From Altererythrobacter ishigakiensis (lineage in GTDB: Bacteria > Pseudomonadota > Alphaproteobacteria > Sphingomonadales > Sphingomonadaceae), in the NCBI RefSeq assembly GCF_001663155.1, contig NZ_CP015963.1:124001-188000 (forward strand): 64,000 nucleotides of DNA, given 5' to 3'. Position numbers and translations under genes: made by a program. Of this stretch, positions 1-9,310 are shown piece after piece. Positions within the stretch are counted from its first letter, which is position 1; each line of letters opens with the position of its first letter. A model generated the notes under the pieces. That model did no database searches. It saw only the letters and a program-made list of their open reading frames with translations, and was not told the DNA's origin.

Positions 1-1421
1 CGCTGGTCGATGAAGGTAGCTTCCGCGAAATCGGCAAGATCGCGGGCAATGCCACCTATGACGAGAATGGCGATCTGGTCAGCGTGCTCCCCGCGCCATT
101 CCTGTTCGGCAAGGCAACGATCAATGGCCGCCCGGTGGTAGCAACAGCGGACGATTTCACTATCCGCGGCGGCGCGGCAGATGCGGGCATCAAGCGCAAG
201 ATGGTGCAGGCCGAACAGATGGCGCATGAGCTGAAGCTGCCGATCATCAAGATGATCGACGGCACCGGCGGCGGCGGATCAGTCAAGACACTCGAGATGA
301 TCGGCGCGACCTATATTCCTGCCGTTCCGGGCTGGGGTGACACGGTCAAGAACCTCGACACGGTGCCTGTTGTCGCGCTCGCTTTGGGACCAACCGCGGG
401 CCTTGGCGCGGCACGGATCGCCGCCAGCCACTATTCGATCATGGTGCGCGGCCTCAGCCAGATTTTCGCCGCTGGCCCTGCCGTGGTCGACGGACTGGGC
501 GAAAGCTACAAGGGCTCGACCGATCACCAACAGGCCAAGGAAGACCTAGGCGGATCGGACATCCACACCCGCAACGGCGTGGTCGATGACGAAGTCGCTT
601 CTGAAGCCGAAGCTTTCGCCAGAGCGCGCCATTTCCTCTCCTTCATGCCCGAGCATGTCGGCCAACTGGCGCGCCGTTCCAACTGCACAGATCCCGTTCA
701 CCGCAAGGAAGAAGCGCTGCTCTCCCTCGTCCCGCGCGAAGACAAGCAAGTCTATTCGATGCGGCGCTGCATGGAGATGGTGTTCGACCAAGGCACCGTG
801 TTCGAAATCGGCAAGATGTGGGGCCGCGCCGCGATAACGGCGCTGGCTCGGCTCGACGGATGGCCAGTAGCAGTGGTCGCAAGCGATCCCAGTTTTCTGG
901 GCGGATCATGGGATGCGAAGACCAGCGAAAAGGTAGAGCGGTTCGTTAAACTGGCGGACCAGTTCCGGCTGCCGATCGTCCACCTGGTCGACAATCCCGG
1001 ATTCATGATCGGCCGCGAGGCGGAGATGGCGGGCACGATCCGCTACGGCGTGCAGGCGATGAACGCGATCTACAAAGCGACTGTACCGCTGGCGAGCATC
1101 GTGTTGCGCCGCGCCTATGGCATCGCCGGCAGCGCAATGAGCAATGCGGACCTCTACCAATATCGTTTCTGCTGGCCGTCTGGCGATTGGGGCAGCCTAC
1201 CTATCGCTGGCGGGCTGGAAGTCGCCTACAAGTCAGAGCTTGAAGCAGCCGAGGATCCGGAGGCGCTGCTGCAAGAGATCAAGGAACGACTGGGCAAAGT
1301 CACCTCGCCGTTCCGCAGCGCTGAACGCTTCAATGTCGAGGATATTATCGATCCGCGCGACACGCGCCCCTTGTTGTGTGAATTCGCCGATCTGGCCTGG
1401 CGCAAACTGCAGAGCGAGTAG
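1..1421 (+). CDS. Acyl-CoA carboxylase, beta (carboxyltransferase) chain, 5'-truncated by window edge
   Basis: Carboxyltransferase chain of a biotin-dependent acyl-CoA carboxylase (propionyl-, acetyl- or methylcrotonyl-CoA class). The open frame runs uninterrupted from the first bases of the window (first full codon at 3), so the true start lies upstream; the GTG at 84 is internal because the protein before it still reads as family sequence (LVDEGSFREIGKIAG). Glycine-rich oxyanion segments are visible (GTGGGGS; GPTAGLGAAR), and the C-terminal half carries the second crotonase-like fold (PSFLGGSWDAKTSEK, DNPGFMIG, YGIAGSAMS). Substrate cannot be fixed from the sequence. It converges with the MFS gene 9 bp away, leaving no room for a separate terminator. 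Confidence 0.93.
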   Translation, partial: LVDEGSFREIGKIAGNATYDENGDLVSVLPAPFLFGKATINGRPVVATADDFTIRGGAADAGIKRKMVQAEQMAHELKLPIIKMIDGTGGGGSVKTLEMIGATYIPAVPGWGDTVKNLDTVPVVALALGPTAGLGAARIAASHYSIMVRGLSQIFAAGPAVVDGLGESYKGSTDHQQAKEDLGGSDIHTRNGVVDDEVASEAEAFARARHFLSFMPEHVGQLARRSNCTDPVHRKEEALLSLVPREDKQVYSMRRCMEMVFDQGTVFEIGKMWGRAAITALARLDGWPVAVVASDPSFLGGSWDAKTSEKVERFVKLADQFRLPIVHLVDNPGFMIGREAEMAGTIRYGVQAMNAIYKATVPLASIVLRRAYGIAGSAMSNADLYQYRFCWPSGDWGSLPIAGGLEVAYKSELEAAEDPEALLQEIKERLGKVTSPFRSAERFNVEDIIDPRDTRPLLCEFADLAWRKLQSE

Positions 1422-1430
1422 CGCCTTGGC

Positions 1431-2693
1431 TCAACCCTGCATGATATCGTGCATTTCCAGATAGCGACGCGCCTGGTTGGGGCGGCGGAACAACTTTCCG
1501 CGCTCGCTGTAAAGCACCAGCACAAGCGCGGTCGACGCGCATAACGCCATTGCAATCCCAAGCGGCAACGCTGTGCCATCATAGGCCTGACCAATCAGCC
1601 CCCCGAGCACCGCGCCTGTCACCATCCGCACACTTGTTTGCGCAGAAGATGCCGCACCTGCAATCTGCTGAAAAGGCTGCATCGCGATGGAGCTGAAGTT
1701 CGCCCCGACAAAGCCAAGCATAGTCATGTTGAGAGCAATCAGCGGAACGAATTCCCATAACGTCTGGTCAGGTCTGCTGGCCGAGAGCACTTGCAGCAGA
1801 CTGACAATAAGGAAGCCGATCAGAGCGGTATGGCTGACGCGGCGCGCGCCGAACTTTTCGACAATGCGCGAGTTGGTGAAGCTGGCGATCACCATGCCTA
1901 TGATCGACGCGCCAAATATCAACGCGAAAAAATTGCCCGCCCCAAAGCTTTCCGCGATCAGCTGCTGCGATGAATTGAGAAAACCGAACAATGATCCGAA
2001 CACCAACGCGCTGCCGATAACATACCCGACAGAGACACGGTTCGAGAGCGATTGCCCCATGTTTTTTAGTATGGTGACGGGATCGATCTGCTGGACGTTC
2101 TCTTCCGTCAGACTTTCTGGCAGTCGCAGCCAGGTCCACAGACCGATAATGACACCCATCAACGCCATGCCGTCAAAAATCGCGCGCCAGTCAAAGAACA
2201 TCAGGATCAGCTGTCCAATGGCTGGGGCTACGATCGGAACCGCGAGGAAGATCATGATGATGAGGCTCATCATGCGTGCCATGCGGTCACCCCCCACGCG
2301 GTCACGCACAATTGCCGTGGGAACCACGCTCAGCCCCGCACAGGCAATGCCTTGGATCAGCCGCAGAACCAGCAGAGTTTCGAAATCCTGCACTCTGGAG
2401 CAGGCGAGCGATAAGACGATGTAGGATATCAATCCGACAAACAGTACAGGCCGACGTCCGAAACGGTCCGCAAAAGCGCCTGGAAAGAAGGCTCCGATAC
2501 CTGCCCCCAGAAAATAGGCACTGATGACATACTGTCGGTCATTTCCGCTTGCGCCCAGATCTTCAGCCATCACGCCGAGCGCTGGCAGCATCGAATCGAT
2601 CCCGAACGCCTGAAGGCTCATGAGCGAAGCCATGAGGACGATCAGTTCGCGTTCGCCAAAAGGTCGAGCAGATGAGGAAGCCTGAGCTGACAT
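1431..2693 (-). CDS. MFS drug-efflux transporter, Bcr/CflA type
   Basis: A 420-residue inner-membrane transporter with about 12 hydrophobic segments. The MFS motif A is seen as GAFADRFGRRPVL after the second helix, and the early segment (SLQAFGIDSMLPALGVMAEDLG) is typical of the Bcr/CflA drug/proton antiporter branch. By family it would export small drugs or metabolites by proton antiport; the actual substrate is unknown. The ATG at 2693 has a GC-rich, weak leader. It is transcribed away from dinB, with about 110 bp between the two start codons that must hold both promoters. Confidence 0.85.
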   Translation of the reverse strand: MSAQASSSARPFGERELIVLMASLMSLQAFGIDSMLPALGVMAEDLGASGNDRQYVISAYFLGAGIGAFFPGAFADRFGRRPVLFVGLISYIVLSLACSRVQDFETLLVLRLIQGIACAGLSVVPTAIVRDRVGGDRMARMMSLIIMIFLAVPIVAPAIGQLILMFFDWRAIFDGMALMGVIIGLWTWLRLPESLTEENVQQIDPVTILKNMGQSLSNRVSVGYVIGSALVFGSLFGFLNSSQQLIAESFGAGNFFALIFGASIIGMVIASFTNSRIVEKFGARRVSHTALIGFLIVSLLQVLSASRPDQTLWEFVPLIALNMTMLGFVGANFSSIAMQPFQQIAGAASSAQTSVRMVTGAVLGGLIGQAYDGTALPLGIAMALCASTALVLVLYSERGKLFRRPNQARRYLEMHDIMQG

Positions 2694-2805
2694 AGCGCCG
2701 CTCTTGCGCGCATAAACATGCTAAGGAAAGCGCGATTTTGATGAGCGCACAAATTTGCAGCCAGCGTGCTTTAGTTGCATCGCGCCCAAGCCTAAGGATA
2801 TCCGC

Positions 2806-3936
2806 ATGGCGGACTTGCATGAAAGCGATGACGACAGTGGTGACACACCAGCGCGCGGTCTGCGCAAGATCATCCATGTCGACATGGACGCTTTCTTTGC
2901 CAGCGTGGAACAGCGCGACAATCCCGAATTGCGCGGTAAGCCGGTTGCAGTGGGCGGTTCTGGCGGTCGAGGCGTGGTGGCGGCCGCAAGCTATGAAGCC
3001 CGCAAGTTCGGCGTGCGCAGCGCGATGCCGTCAGTCACAGCCAAGCGGCTGTGCCCCGACCTGATCTTCGTGCGTCACCGCTTCGATGCCTACAAGGAAG
3101 CAAGCCGGACAATCCGCAACATATTCGAACATTACACCCCTCATGTCGAGCCACTGAGCCTCGACGAAGCCTATCTTGATGTCACTGATGATCTGCTGGG
3201 CATTGGCTCTGCCACGCGCATCGCTGAACTGATCCGTCAGGAAATCAAAGCGAAGACGCGGCTGACCGCCAGCGCCGGGGTCAGCTACAACAAATTTCTC
3301 GCCAAGATTGCGAGCGATCAGAACAAGCCCGACGGAATGTGCGTAATACGCCCCGGCGAGGGCGCGGATTTCGTCGCTGGCTTGCCGGTACGACGATTTC
3401 ACGGGGTTGGTCCCAAGGGTGCGGAGAAGATGGCGAAGCTAGGCATCGCGACCGGTGCCGATCTGGCGGCCAAAGACATTGACTTCCTGCGCGCCAACTT
3501 CGGCAGCATGGGCGACTATCTTTATCGCGCAGCGCGAGGGATCGACTTAAGGCCCGTTAGCGCGCATCGCGTTCGTAAATCGGTCGGCGGAGAGCGTACT
3601 TTCAGCGAAGACATCTCGTCCGGACCGGCGCTGCGCGAAACACTCGACAACATCATCGACATTGTATGGGATAGTATCGAGAAGACGCAGGCCAAGGGGC
3701 GAACCGTCACGCTGAAGATGAAGTATACTGATTTCCAGAATGTCACACGCGCCAGAACAGTCGATCATCCGGTCGCGGACAAGCAGGAATTCGGGCAAAT
3801 TTCGCGCGCGCTGCTCGACGAATTGCTGCCGCTGCCGCTGCCAATCAGGCTGATGGGGCTGACACTGTCCAAACTGGATGGAGAAGAAGGGAAACAAGAG
3901 GCACCGCGCGACGATGCGCAGCTGTCGCTGCTCTAG
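2806..3936 (+). CDS. dinB: DNA polymerase IV (Y-family translesion polymerase)
   Basis: Error-prone DNA polymerase that bypasses damaged bases; 376 residues. The palm catalytic acidic residues are visible as D26 in HVDMDAFF and D122-E123 in SLDEAYLD. Helix-hairpin-helix and little-finger regions follow. The protein ends in QLSLL, which fits the beta-clamp binding motif (QL-S/D-L-F/L), so interaction with the replication clamp is expected. The ATG at 2806 is chosen because AAGGA lies a few bases upstream and the sequence before it is not conserved; an in-frame codon at 2755 is too early. I see no clear LexA box. It converges with the NUDIX gene, five bases apart. Confidence 0.96.
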   Translation: MADLHESDDDSGDTPARGLRKIIHVDMDAFFASVEQRDNPELRGKPVAVGGSGGRGVVAAASYEARKFGVRSAMPSVTAKRLCPDLIFVRHRFDAYKEASRTIRNIFEHYTPHVEPLSLDEAYLDVTDDLLGIGSATRIAELIRQEIKAKTRLTASAGVSYNKFLAKIASDQNKPDGMCVIRPGEGADFVAGLPVRRFHGVGPKGAEKMAKLGIATGADLAAKDIDFLRANFGSMGDYLYRAARGIDLRPVSAHRVRKSVGGERTFSEDISSGPALRETLDNIIDIVWDSIEKTQAKGRTVTLKMKYTDFQNVTRARTVDHPVADKQEFGQISRALLDELLPLPLPIRLMGLTLSKLDGEEGKQEAPRDDAQLSLL

Positions 3937-3941
3937 AGGCC

Positions 3942-4424
3942 TCAACCTTTGTGTGACCGCCAATAGTCAAGTTGCAACCGTGTTATACTGCTCATCGGCT
4001 CAGGGAGTGATTGCGGGGGGTAGAACCGCGCCTCGATAACTTCGCGTCTGTCAGGCCGCGGATTCTTGTCGACCTTCAGTTCGAACAGATACATGGTATG
4101 CGCGGATCCGGATATCACATTATGCAGCTCGCCGACCGGTTTGGGCAGAGCGTTCGAGAAGCCCAACTCTTCCTCCAGTTCGCGCGATACGGCTGCTGCC
4201 GGGTCTTCCCCGCGTTTCACACCCCCACCAGGCAGGCTCCAACCCGCCGGTCCATAGCTGTGCCGTACCATGAGGATTTCACCCTTGAGATCGGTGATGA
4301 CTACATTGCAGCCCGCGATTGGAGCTTTGCGAACGCTGCGCCAGTGATGGCGGACGCGAAAAGCCACACGCAGCGCCGCTCTGTGCAAGGGGCGTGGAGT
4401 CAGACGTTCGATCAGGCGAAGCAT
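3942..4424 (-). CDS. NUDIX hydrolase
   Basis: A 160-residue hydrolase of nucleoside-diphosphate-linked substrates. A complete Nudix box is seen at about residues 65-88: GGGVKRGEDPAAAVSRELEE followed by ELGF, with the G-x5-E-x7-RE-x2-EE-x-G pattern and the metal-binding glutamates intact. A basic N-terminal segment (about 35 residues, RLTPRPLHRAALRVAFRVRHHW) precedes the domain. Its start overlaps the end of pgl by 13 bases, so it is probably translated from the same transcript. Substrate is unknown; similarity of the domain to MutT/ADP-ribose types does not decide it. Confidence 0.88.
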   Translation of the reverse strand: MLRLIERLTPRPLHRAALRVAFRVRHHWRSVRKAPIAGCNVVITDLKGEILMVRHSYGPAGWSLPGGGVKRGEDPAAAVSRELEEELGFSNALPKPVGELHNVISGSAHTMYLFELKVDKNPRPDRREVIEARFYPPQSLPEPMSSITRLQLDYWRSHKG

Positions 4425-5038
4425 GTGACTGGCTGAGTTGCCGCACCTAGCAGCCGCGCAATCGGGAGGTCATGCCCGGCTGCGGCAGCGCTCTCAAACA
4501 CATCTCGCTTATCAGCCGCCCCGCCAAGGGTGAACAGAAGCGCATCCGAATTGAGCAGTGCCGGGATTGTTAGCGTGATCCGGTCAAATGGCGCATGCGG
4601 CGGCAATGGATCAGGTGTCAGCCGCCGGACCACTTGCGGATCATCCACTTTGGGGTCAGTGTTCGGAAAGAGCGATGCGATATGTCCATCGCCGCCCATG
4701 CCCAGCCATGCCAGCGCGAAGCGCGGCGGCTGCGCATCTTCGCTCAGCGCACATACCTTCGCTCCGGCGGGCTCGAATATCGCTCGGACCTTGCCGGTGT
4801 TGGATGCTTCGTGATCTTCCGGAACTATCCGGTCATCACCTGGCCACACTGCAACGCGCGACCAATCCAGTTCGCGCTGCACCAATTGTTCCATGATCGG
4901 AAACGGCGTTGAGCCGCCGGGAACTGTGATCGCAACCCCCTCGTCGTCTGCCTTGAGCAGCGCCTCCAGCAGCACTTGCGCAATGCGCTGAGCAATCTCG
5001 CCAGCGGATACGTCCTCGATGATCGTCACATCTGCCAT
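4412..5038 (-). CDS. pgl: 6-phosphogluconolactonase
   Basis: Hydrolyses 6-phosphogluconolactone to 6-phosphogluconate in the oxidative pentose phosphate / Entner-Doudoroff route; 208 residues, usual length for the DevB/Pgl family. Signature segments are visible: GGSTPFPIMEQL, WPGDDRIVPEDHEASN and GMGGDGHIASLFP. The ATG at 5038 (MADVTIIED) is used; a longer reading upstream to 5131 would overlap the dps stop and is not conserved-looking. The usual partners zwf and edd are not next to it here. Downstream it overlaps the NUDIX gene. Confidence 0.93.
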   Translation of the reverse strand: MADVTIIEDVSAGEIAQRIAQVLLEALLKADDEGVAITVPGGSTPFPIMEQLVQRELDWSRVAVWPGDDRIVPEDHEASNTGKVRAIFEPAGAKVCALSEDAQPPRFALAWLGMGGDGHIASLFPNTDPKVDDPQVVRRLTPDPLPPHAPFDRITLTIPALLNSDALLFTLGGAADKRDVFESAAAAGHDLPIARLLGAATQPVTCFA

Positions 5039-5120
5039 GCCACCTTGATAGCAAAAGGGCCGCTCCCGGCTAGCGGAAACGGCCCATGCATATGTATTTG
5101 TCTTATTTGCTCCGGCGGAG

Positions 5121-5585
5121 TTAGCCTTCAAGCAATGAGTTCAGGAACCACACGCGCTCTTCAGCGATATCGGTCCAATCATCGATCAACCCATCAGTCG
5201 CGTTGTCATTCGCATCTTCGGCGAGCTGTTTCATGGACTTCAAACGCTTAACCATCTTGCGGTTGTCATCACGCAGCTCTGTGATCATGTCTTCAGCGCT
5301 CAGAGACGTGCTGTCCTGATCCTTGATCTGCGTGTGCTGGGCAATGGCGCCGACCGATGTCAGCGTTTCGCCACCGTTCTTGCGCACGCGTTCCCCAATC
5401 GCATCGATCTGGCCTTGGATTTCCAGCGCCTGCTCGTCAAACAACAAGTGCAAATCACGGAAGCGCGGGCCCTTCACATGCCAGTGGAAATTCTTGGTCT
5501 TCAGATAAAGGGCGAAATGGTCTGCCAGCAGCGCATTGATCTCAACATTCAGTGCGGTGATCGAATTGTTATTGGGGTCCAACAT
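5121..5585 (-). CDS. dps: Dps family ferritin-like DNA protection protein
   Basis: Stationary-phase / starvation mini-ferritin that oxidises and stores iron with hydrogen peroxide and protects DNA; 154 residues. The inter-subunit ferroxidase ligands match the family spacing: H34, H46, D61 and E65. There is no lysine-rich N-terminal tail of the kind that binds DNA in E. coli Dps, so iron detoxification may be the main role. A strong ribosome site AAAGGAG sits 7 bases before the ATG. It lies 82 bp upstream of pgl on the same strand. The AT-rich leader probably holds its promoter, but I cannot assign an OxyR or other site. Confidence 0.95.
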   Translation of the reverse strand: MLDPNNNSITALNVEINALLADHFALYLKTKNFHWHVKGPRFRDLHLLFDEQALEIQGQIDAIGERVRKNGGETLTSVGAIAQHTQIKDQDSTSLSAEDMITELRDDNRKMVKRLKSMKQLAEDANDNATDGLIDDWTDIAEERVWFLNSLLEG

Positions 5586-5717
5586 AAATAAACTCCTTTA
5601 CATTGAAGCGCGATCAATCCGACTCATTTCGGAGATCGCTGCCTCGTGAACACTCATGTATATAATGACTTAGATCGTTTTTTGTTCCGAGGAATACGGG
5701 TTAGAGTAATCGCCTAG

Positions 5718-5745
5718 ATCACTCAAACATGAATTATTGAGTGAT
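5718..5745. repeat. 9-bp perfect inverted repeat between dps and the membrane-protein gene
   Basis: Arms ATCACTCAA (5718-5726) and TTGAGTGAT (5737-5745) are exact reverse complements around a 10-base loop. The repeat overlaps the stop codon of the membrane-protein gene (TAA at 5736-5734). There is no run of T on either side, so it is not a classical intrinsic terminator; it could be an RNA stem that protects the 3' end or a protein-binding site upstream of dps. Confidence 0.6.
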
Positions 5746-6285
5746 AGATCCGATAAATAACCCAGCCAGTAACAATATTACGGCCAAGGTGATGCGTGCG
5801 GAATATAGTGTCTTCGCGTCGAACTCGCGTCCGGAAAAAATCCAGACCATTGCAGCTGCCAATACAGCCCCGATACCCCCGCCCAGCACTGCGTGGTCCA
5901 TATTGGCCAATGCCGCAGCAGATGCAAAAATGCACAAGCGCGGCGCGTCGATCAGTTGCCGGGCGAACAGGACAAGCGCAATCGCGCCAAGTGATCGCGT
6001 GGGCTCTCGCGGGTGCGCCAAAGTCACCGGTACGGCCAGTTCAATCGCTGCCAACAGCAGCGCGCCGACGACGATCATCTGACGGGCCTCGCCGACAAAT
6101 TGTCCAGATACGGCTGCGCCCAATGCAGCCGCGATCAAGGTCGCAAGGAGAGCTGTGGCTGCGGAAACGACCAACAGACCCGGTGATCTACCGAGCGAAC
6201 CAGAAAGCATCCTGATCGTCAAATGTGCACGCCCACCAAATGAAGTGAGCAAGCAAGCAGCGAGGGCGATCAGCGCGGCATCCAT
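5734..6285 (-). CDS. Small polytopic membrane protein, possibly a degenerate GDT1/TMEM165 (UPF0016) relative
   Basis: A 183-residue protein with about six hydrophobic helices and few charges, certainly an inner-membrane protein. Two places look like the paired signature loops of UPF0016 cation transporters (E-x-G-D-K/R-S/T) but lack the key acidic residues: LLTSFGGRAH near the N terminus, and FARQLIDAPRLC in the middle. If it belongs to that family it may not transport divalent cations in the usual way. The family call is tentative and rests on pattern only. It lies upstream of dps on the same strand, separated by an inverted repeat. Confidence 0.7.
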   Translation of the reverse strand: MDAALIALAACLLTSFGGRAHLTIRMLSGSLGRSPGLLVVSAATALLATLIAAALGAAVSGQFVGEARQMIVVGALLLAAIELAVPVTLAHPREPTRSLGAIALVLFARQLIDAPRLCIFASAAALANMDHAVLGGGIGAVLAAAMVWIFSGREFDAKTLYSARITLAVILLLAGLFIGSITQ

Positions 6286-6401
6286 TCCGCTCGCCTATCA
6301 GCATGGCACCGGGCCCGCCAGTATCCTTCATTTGGGCAGGCGCATGAAACATGTCATGAAGCCTAGATAGACATCACACAGGATTTCGATGGGAGCAGGA
6401 C

Positions 6402-7196
6402 ATGAAACTCGAAAGTGGAATGGCGGCTGTGGTGACAGGCGGAGCCTCTGGCCTTGGCCGCGCAAGCGCGCAGGCGCTGGCCGATCAAGGGCTGAAGGTC
6501 GCAATTTTCGATATCAATGATGAAGACGGCGAAGCGCATGCCAAAGCGATCGGCGGCACGTTCCACCATGTCGACATCATGGATGAGCAATCGGTCGAAG
6601 ATGGTTTTGCCGCGGCTCGCGACGCGAATGGCCAGGAACGCGTGACAGTACACTGCGCCATGGCCAGCCGACGTGGCAAGACACTGGGCTGGGACAAGGA
6701 GAACGGTTGCTACAAGCGCTTGCCAACCGACGACTATGCCTTCGGTGCAGAGGGTATTCTGGTCGCAAGTTACCGCATCGCCAGCATTTCAGCGCTGGGC
6801 ATGGCAAACAGCGAGCCGCTGAACGAAGATGGCGAGCGCGGGTGCATCACGCTGACCGCCAGTGTTGCCGCACAAGACGGACAGATCGGGCAGGTGATCT
6901 ATGGCAGCTGCAAATCAGGCGTAAACGGTTTGGTCCTGCCGATGGCGCGCGATCTGATGGATATCGGCATCCGCATCAATTCAGTCATGCCGGGCATCTT
7001 TGCCACGCCGCTGATGCTGGGGATGAAAGATCGCAATCCGGCAATGTGGGCACAGCTGAACGCCAGCGTGCCTTTCCCGAAGCGACTAGGCCATCCAGAG
7101 GAGTTTGCGTCGCTGATCTGCGAGATTGCACGTAACAGCTACATCAACGGGCACCAGTTTCGCCTCGATGGCGCGATCAGAATGCCGCCCAAATGA
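6402..7196 (+). CDS. Short-chain dehydrogenase/reductase (HSD10-like)
   Basis: A 264-residue NAD(P)-dependent oxidoreductase. Seen: the nucleotide-binding TGGASGLG at residues 12-19, and the catalytic Y167-x3-K171 pair in IYGSCKSG, preceded by the serine-containing TLTASVAAQDG. The overall style resembles 3-hydroxyacyl-CoA dehydrogenase type 2, but with an unusual insert around KTLGWDKENGCYKRLP. A strong leader (GGGAGCAGGAC) lies before the ATG. It is the first of four coupled genes with a GST-like protein, an alcohol dehydrogenase and an enoyl-CoA hydratase, so a hydroxyacyl-CoA or alcohol substrate is plausible. Confidence 0.9.
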   Translation: MKLESGMAAVVTGGASGLGRASAQALADQGLKVAIFDINDEDGEAHAKAIGGTFHHVDIMDEQSVEDGFAAARDANGQERVTVHCAMASRRGKTLGWDKENGCYKRLPTDDYAFGAEGILVASYRIASISALGMANSEPLNEDGERGCITLTASVAAQDGQIGQVIYGSCKSGVNGLVLPMARDLMDIGIRINSVMPGIFATPLMLGMKDRNPAMWAQLNASVPFPKRLGHPEEFASLICEIARNSYINGHQFRLDGAIRMPPK

Positions 7197-8233
7197 TGCC
7201 AACCGAACCGCTCCGTTTTTACGGCAATCCCTCTTCGCCATACTCGCGAAAGATGCTTGCCTTGCTGCGATACCGGCACATCCCGCACACGATCATGTGG
7301 GGATCGCCCGGCGCCGCACCGCCTCATTTTCCCAAGCCGAAGGTGGGGTTGCTCCCCACCTTTTATTTCCCGACTGAGGGTGGCGGTTTGGAGGCAGTCA
7401 TCGACTCGACCCCGATCGCGCGCAGACTTGAGCGCGAATACTCTGGCCGAAGCGCGATCCCAGCCGATCCGGAACTCGCGTTCTACATGGATCTGGTAGA
7501 GGACTATGCCGATGAGTGGCTAACGAAGCCGATGTTCCACTACCGCTGGCACCATCAGGCCGATCGGGATCATGCCGGGCGGTTTCTGGCCTTCACTGCG
7601 AATATTGCGCTGGACAGCGATTCAGCGCAGTCTGCCGCAGCAGCTTTCACCAAGCGCCAGTTCGAACGCCTTTACGTTGTAGGTTCGAATGATCAGACTG
7701 CAGACGCGATTGAAGCCAGCTACAAGCGCTTTCTGGCTATCCTTGATGACTTGCTGACCGCGCGCACGTTCCTTTTGGGTGATCGTCCCAGCGTCGCCGA
7801 TTTCGCTATTTATGGTCAAATGACCCAGCTTGGACTGGTCGATCCAACACCGCGGACCTTGATGCTGGAAAGCACGCCGCGCCTCGAAGCCTGGATCTGG
7901 AAGACGGACGATCTTGCTGGCCTCGACCCAGGTGATCAAGGCTGGATAGACGGTGCAACCGCCAGGACAAGTCTTGCTCCGCTTTTCGCGGAGATCGCCG
8001 AAACATATCTGCCTGTATTGCTGGCGAACGCCAGCGCTGTAGCGAATGGCGAAAAGCAATTCACAACCGAAGTGAGTGGCAGCGAATGGACTCAGCCTAC
8101 ATTTCCTTACCACGCCAGATGCTTGACCAACCTGCGAAGGAGCTTCTCTTCGCTTGAAGGGGAGGCAAAAGAAGCGGTGGTCGCGACCTTGATCGCCAAT
8201 GGCTGTGAATCACTGACCGAGAGAATAGAATGA
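7193..8233 (+). CDS. Glutathione S-transferase-like protein, long form
   Basis: A 346-residue protein whose N terminus has the thioredoxin-like GST fold (LRFYGNPSSPYSRKMLALLRY) and whose middle has an all-helical GST C-domain (DRPSVADFAIYGQ). Typical GSTs are about 200-230 residues, so the roughly 100-residue C-terminal extension is unusual. The predicted active-site serine of SSPYSRK resembles omega/beta class proteins. Its ATG overlaps the SDR stop (ATGATG, stop TGA inside), and its own stop overlaps the alcohol dehydrogenase start, so it is translationally coupled on both sides. The substrate is unknown. Confidence 0.85.
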   Translation: MMPTEPLRFYGNPSSPYSRKMLALLRYRHIPHTIMWGSPGAAPPHFPKPKVGLLPTFYFPTEGGGLEAVIDSTPIARRLEREYSGRSAIPADPELAFYMDLVEDYADEWLTKPMFHYRWHHQADRDHAGRFLAFTANIALDSDSAQSAAAAFTKRQFERLYVVGSNDQTADAIEASYKRFLAILDDLLTARTFLLGDRPSVADFAIYGQMTQLGLVDPTPRTLMLESTPRLEAWIWKTDDLAGLDPGDQGWIDGATARTSLAPLFAEIAETYLPVLLANASAVANGEKQFTTEVSGSEWTQPTFPYHARCLTNLRRSFSSLEGEAKEAVVATLIANGCESLTERIE

Positions 8234-9297
8234 CAACAGCTACCAATGAGTACCCGACCAAAGCCTACGGCACCTCGGCTCCTGACGCTCCTGTCGGGCC
8301 AATGGACATCACCCGCCGGGGGTTGCGCGAAGACGACGTTCTAATCGACATCACGCATTGCGGAATTTGCCATTCGGATTTGCATACTGCCCGCAATGAC
8401 TGGGGTCGAACGACTTATCCTGTTGTGCCGGGCCATGAAATTGTCGGCACAGTTGCGGCCATAGGCGAAAAAGTGACCCGGCATGAGGTAGGGGATCGGG
8501 TGGCTATCGGCTGCATGGTCGATAGCTGCATGGAATGCCGGCACTGCGACCAGGATCTTGAGCAGTATTGCGTGAACGGGATGGTCGGCACCTACAACGG
8601 CAAGGACTTGCGCGATGGCGCTCCTACCTTTGGCGGCTATTCCGAACGCATAGTGTGCCGCGAGGAATTCGTGCTCAAGGTACCGGATGCGATGCCTATG
8701 GCTGAAGCAGCTCCATTGCTGTGTGCAGGCATCACAACCTATTCTCCGCTACGCACCTGGAAAATCGGCCCGGGCAGCAAGGTAGCTGTAGCTGGGCTTG
8801 GCGGGCTGGGCCATATGGGTGTGAAACTGGCCGCCGCGACGGGCGCGGAAGTTACAGTGCTGAGCCGAAGTGAGAGCAAGCGCGAGGATGCCGAAAAGCT
8901 GGGCGCGCACGCGTTTCTCAACACGTCAGACAAAGACGCGATGAAGGCCAAGACCAGTTACTTTGACATGGTCTTGAACACTATCCCGGTACGCCATGAC
9001 ATCACTCCGTATCTGCACCTGCTGAAGATCGACGGTGTTCAGGTGCTGGTGGGCGTGATCGACATGCTGCCAGAAATGCATTCCGGCATACTTCTGGGCC
9101 GCAAGGTGTTGACCGGCAGCGGGATTGGCGGGTTGGCAGAGACGCAAGAGATGCTCGATTTCTGCGCTGAGCATGATGTCCTGCCAGAGATCGAGATCAT
9201 TCGCATGCAGGAAGTGAACGATGCCTATGACCGGATGGAAAAAAGTGACGTGAAATATCGCTTTGTCATCGATATGGGCAGCCTCAAAGAAACTTGA
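8230..9297 (+). CDS. Zinc-dependent alcohol dehydrogenase, YahK / cinnamyl alcohol type
   Basis: A 355-residue medium-chain NAD(P)-dependent alcohol dehydrogenase. Catalytic zinc ligands are visible in CGICHSDLH and GHEIVG, and the structural zinc lobe in CMECRHCDQDLEQYC. The dinucleotide fold is GLGGLGHMGVKLA. The pattern fits the YahK/AdhC/cinnamyl alcohol dehydrogenase subgroup, which reduces a wide range of aldehydes, usually with NADPH. It starts inside the stop of the GST-like gene (ATGA) and is followed 13 bp later by the enoyl-CoA hydratase. Confidence 0.93.
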   Translation: MTTATNEYPTKAYGTSAPDAPVGPMDITRRGLREDDVLIDITHCGICHSDLHTARNDWGRTTYPVVPGHEIVGTVAAIGEKVTRHEVGDRVAIGCMVDSCMECRHCDQDLEQYCVNGMVGTYNGKDLRDGAPTFGGYSERIVCREEFVLKVPDAMPMAEAAPLLCAGITTYSPLRTWKIGPGSKVAVAGLGGLGHMGVKLAAATGAEVTVLSRSESKREDAEKLGAHAFLNTSDKDAMKAKTSYFDMVLNTIPVRHDITPYLHLLKIDGVQVLVGVIDMLPEMHSGILLGRKVLTGSGIGGLAETQEMLDFCAEHDVLPEIEIIRMQEVNDAYDRMEKSDVKYRFVIDMGSLKET

Positions 9298-9310
9298 GGA
9301 CCCCCCTTTC

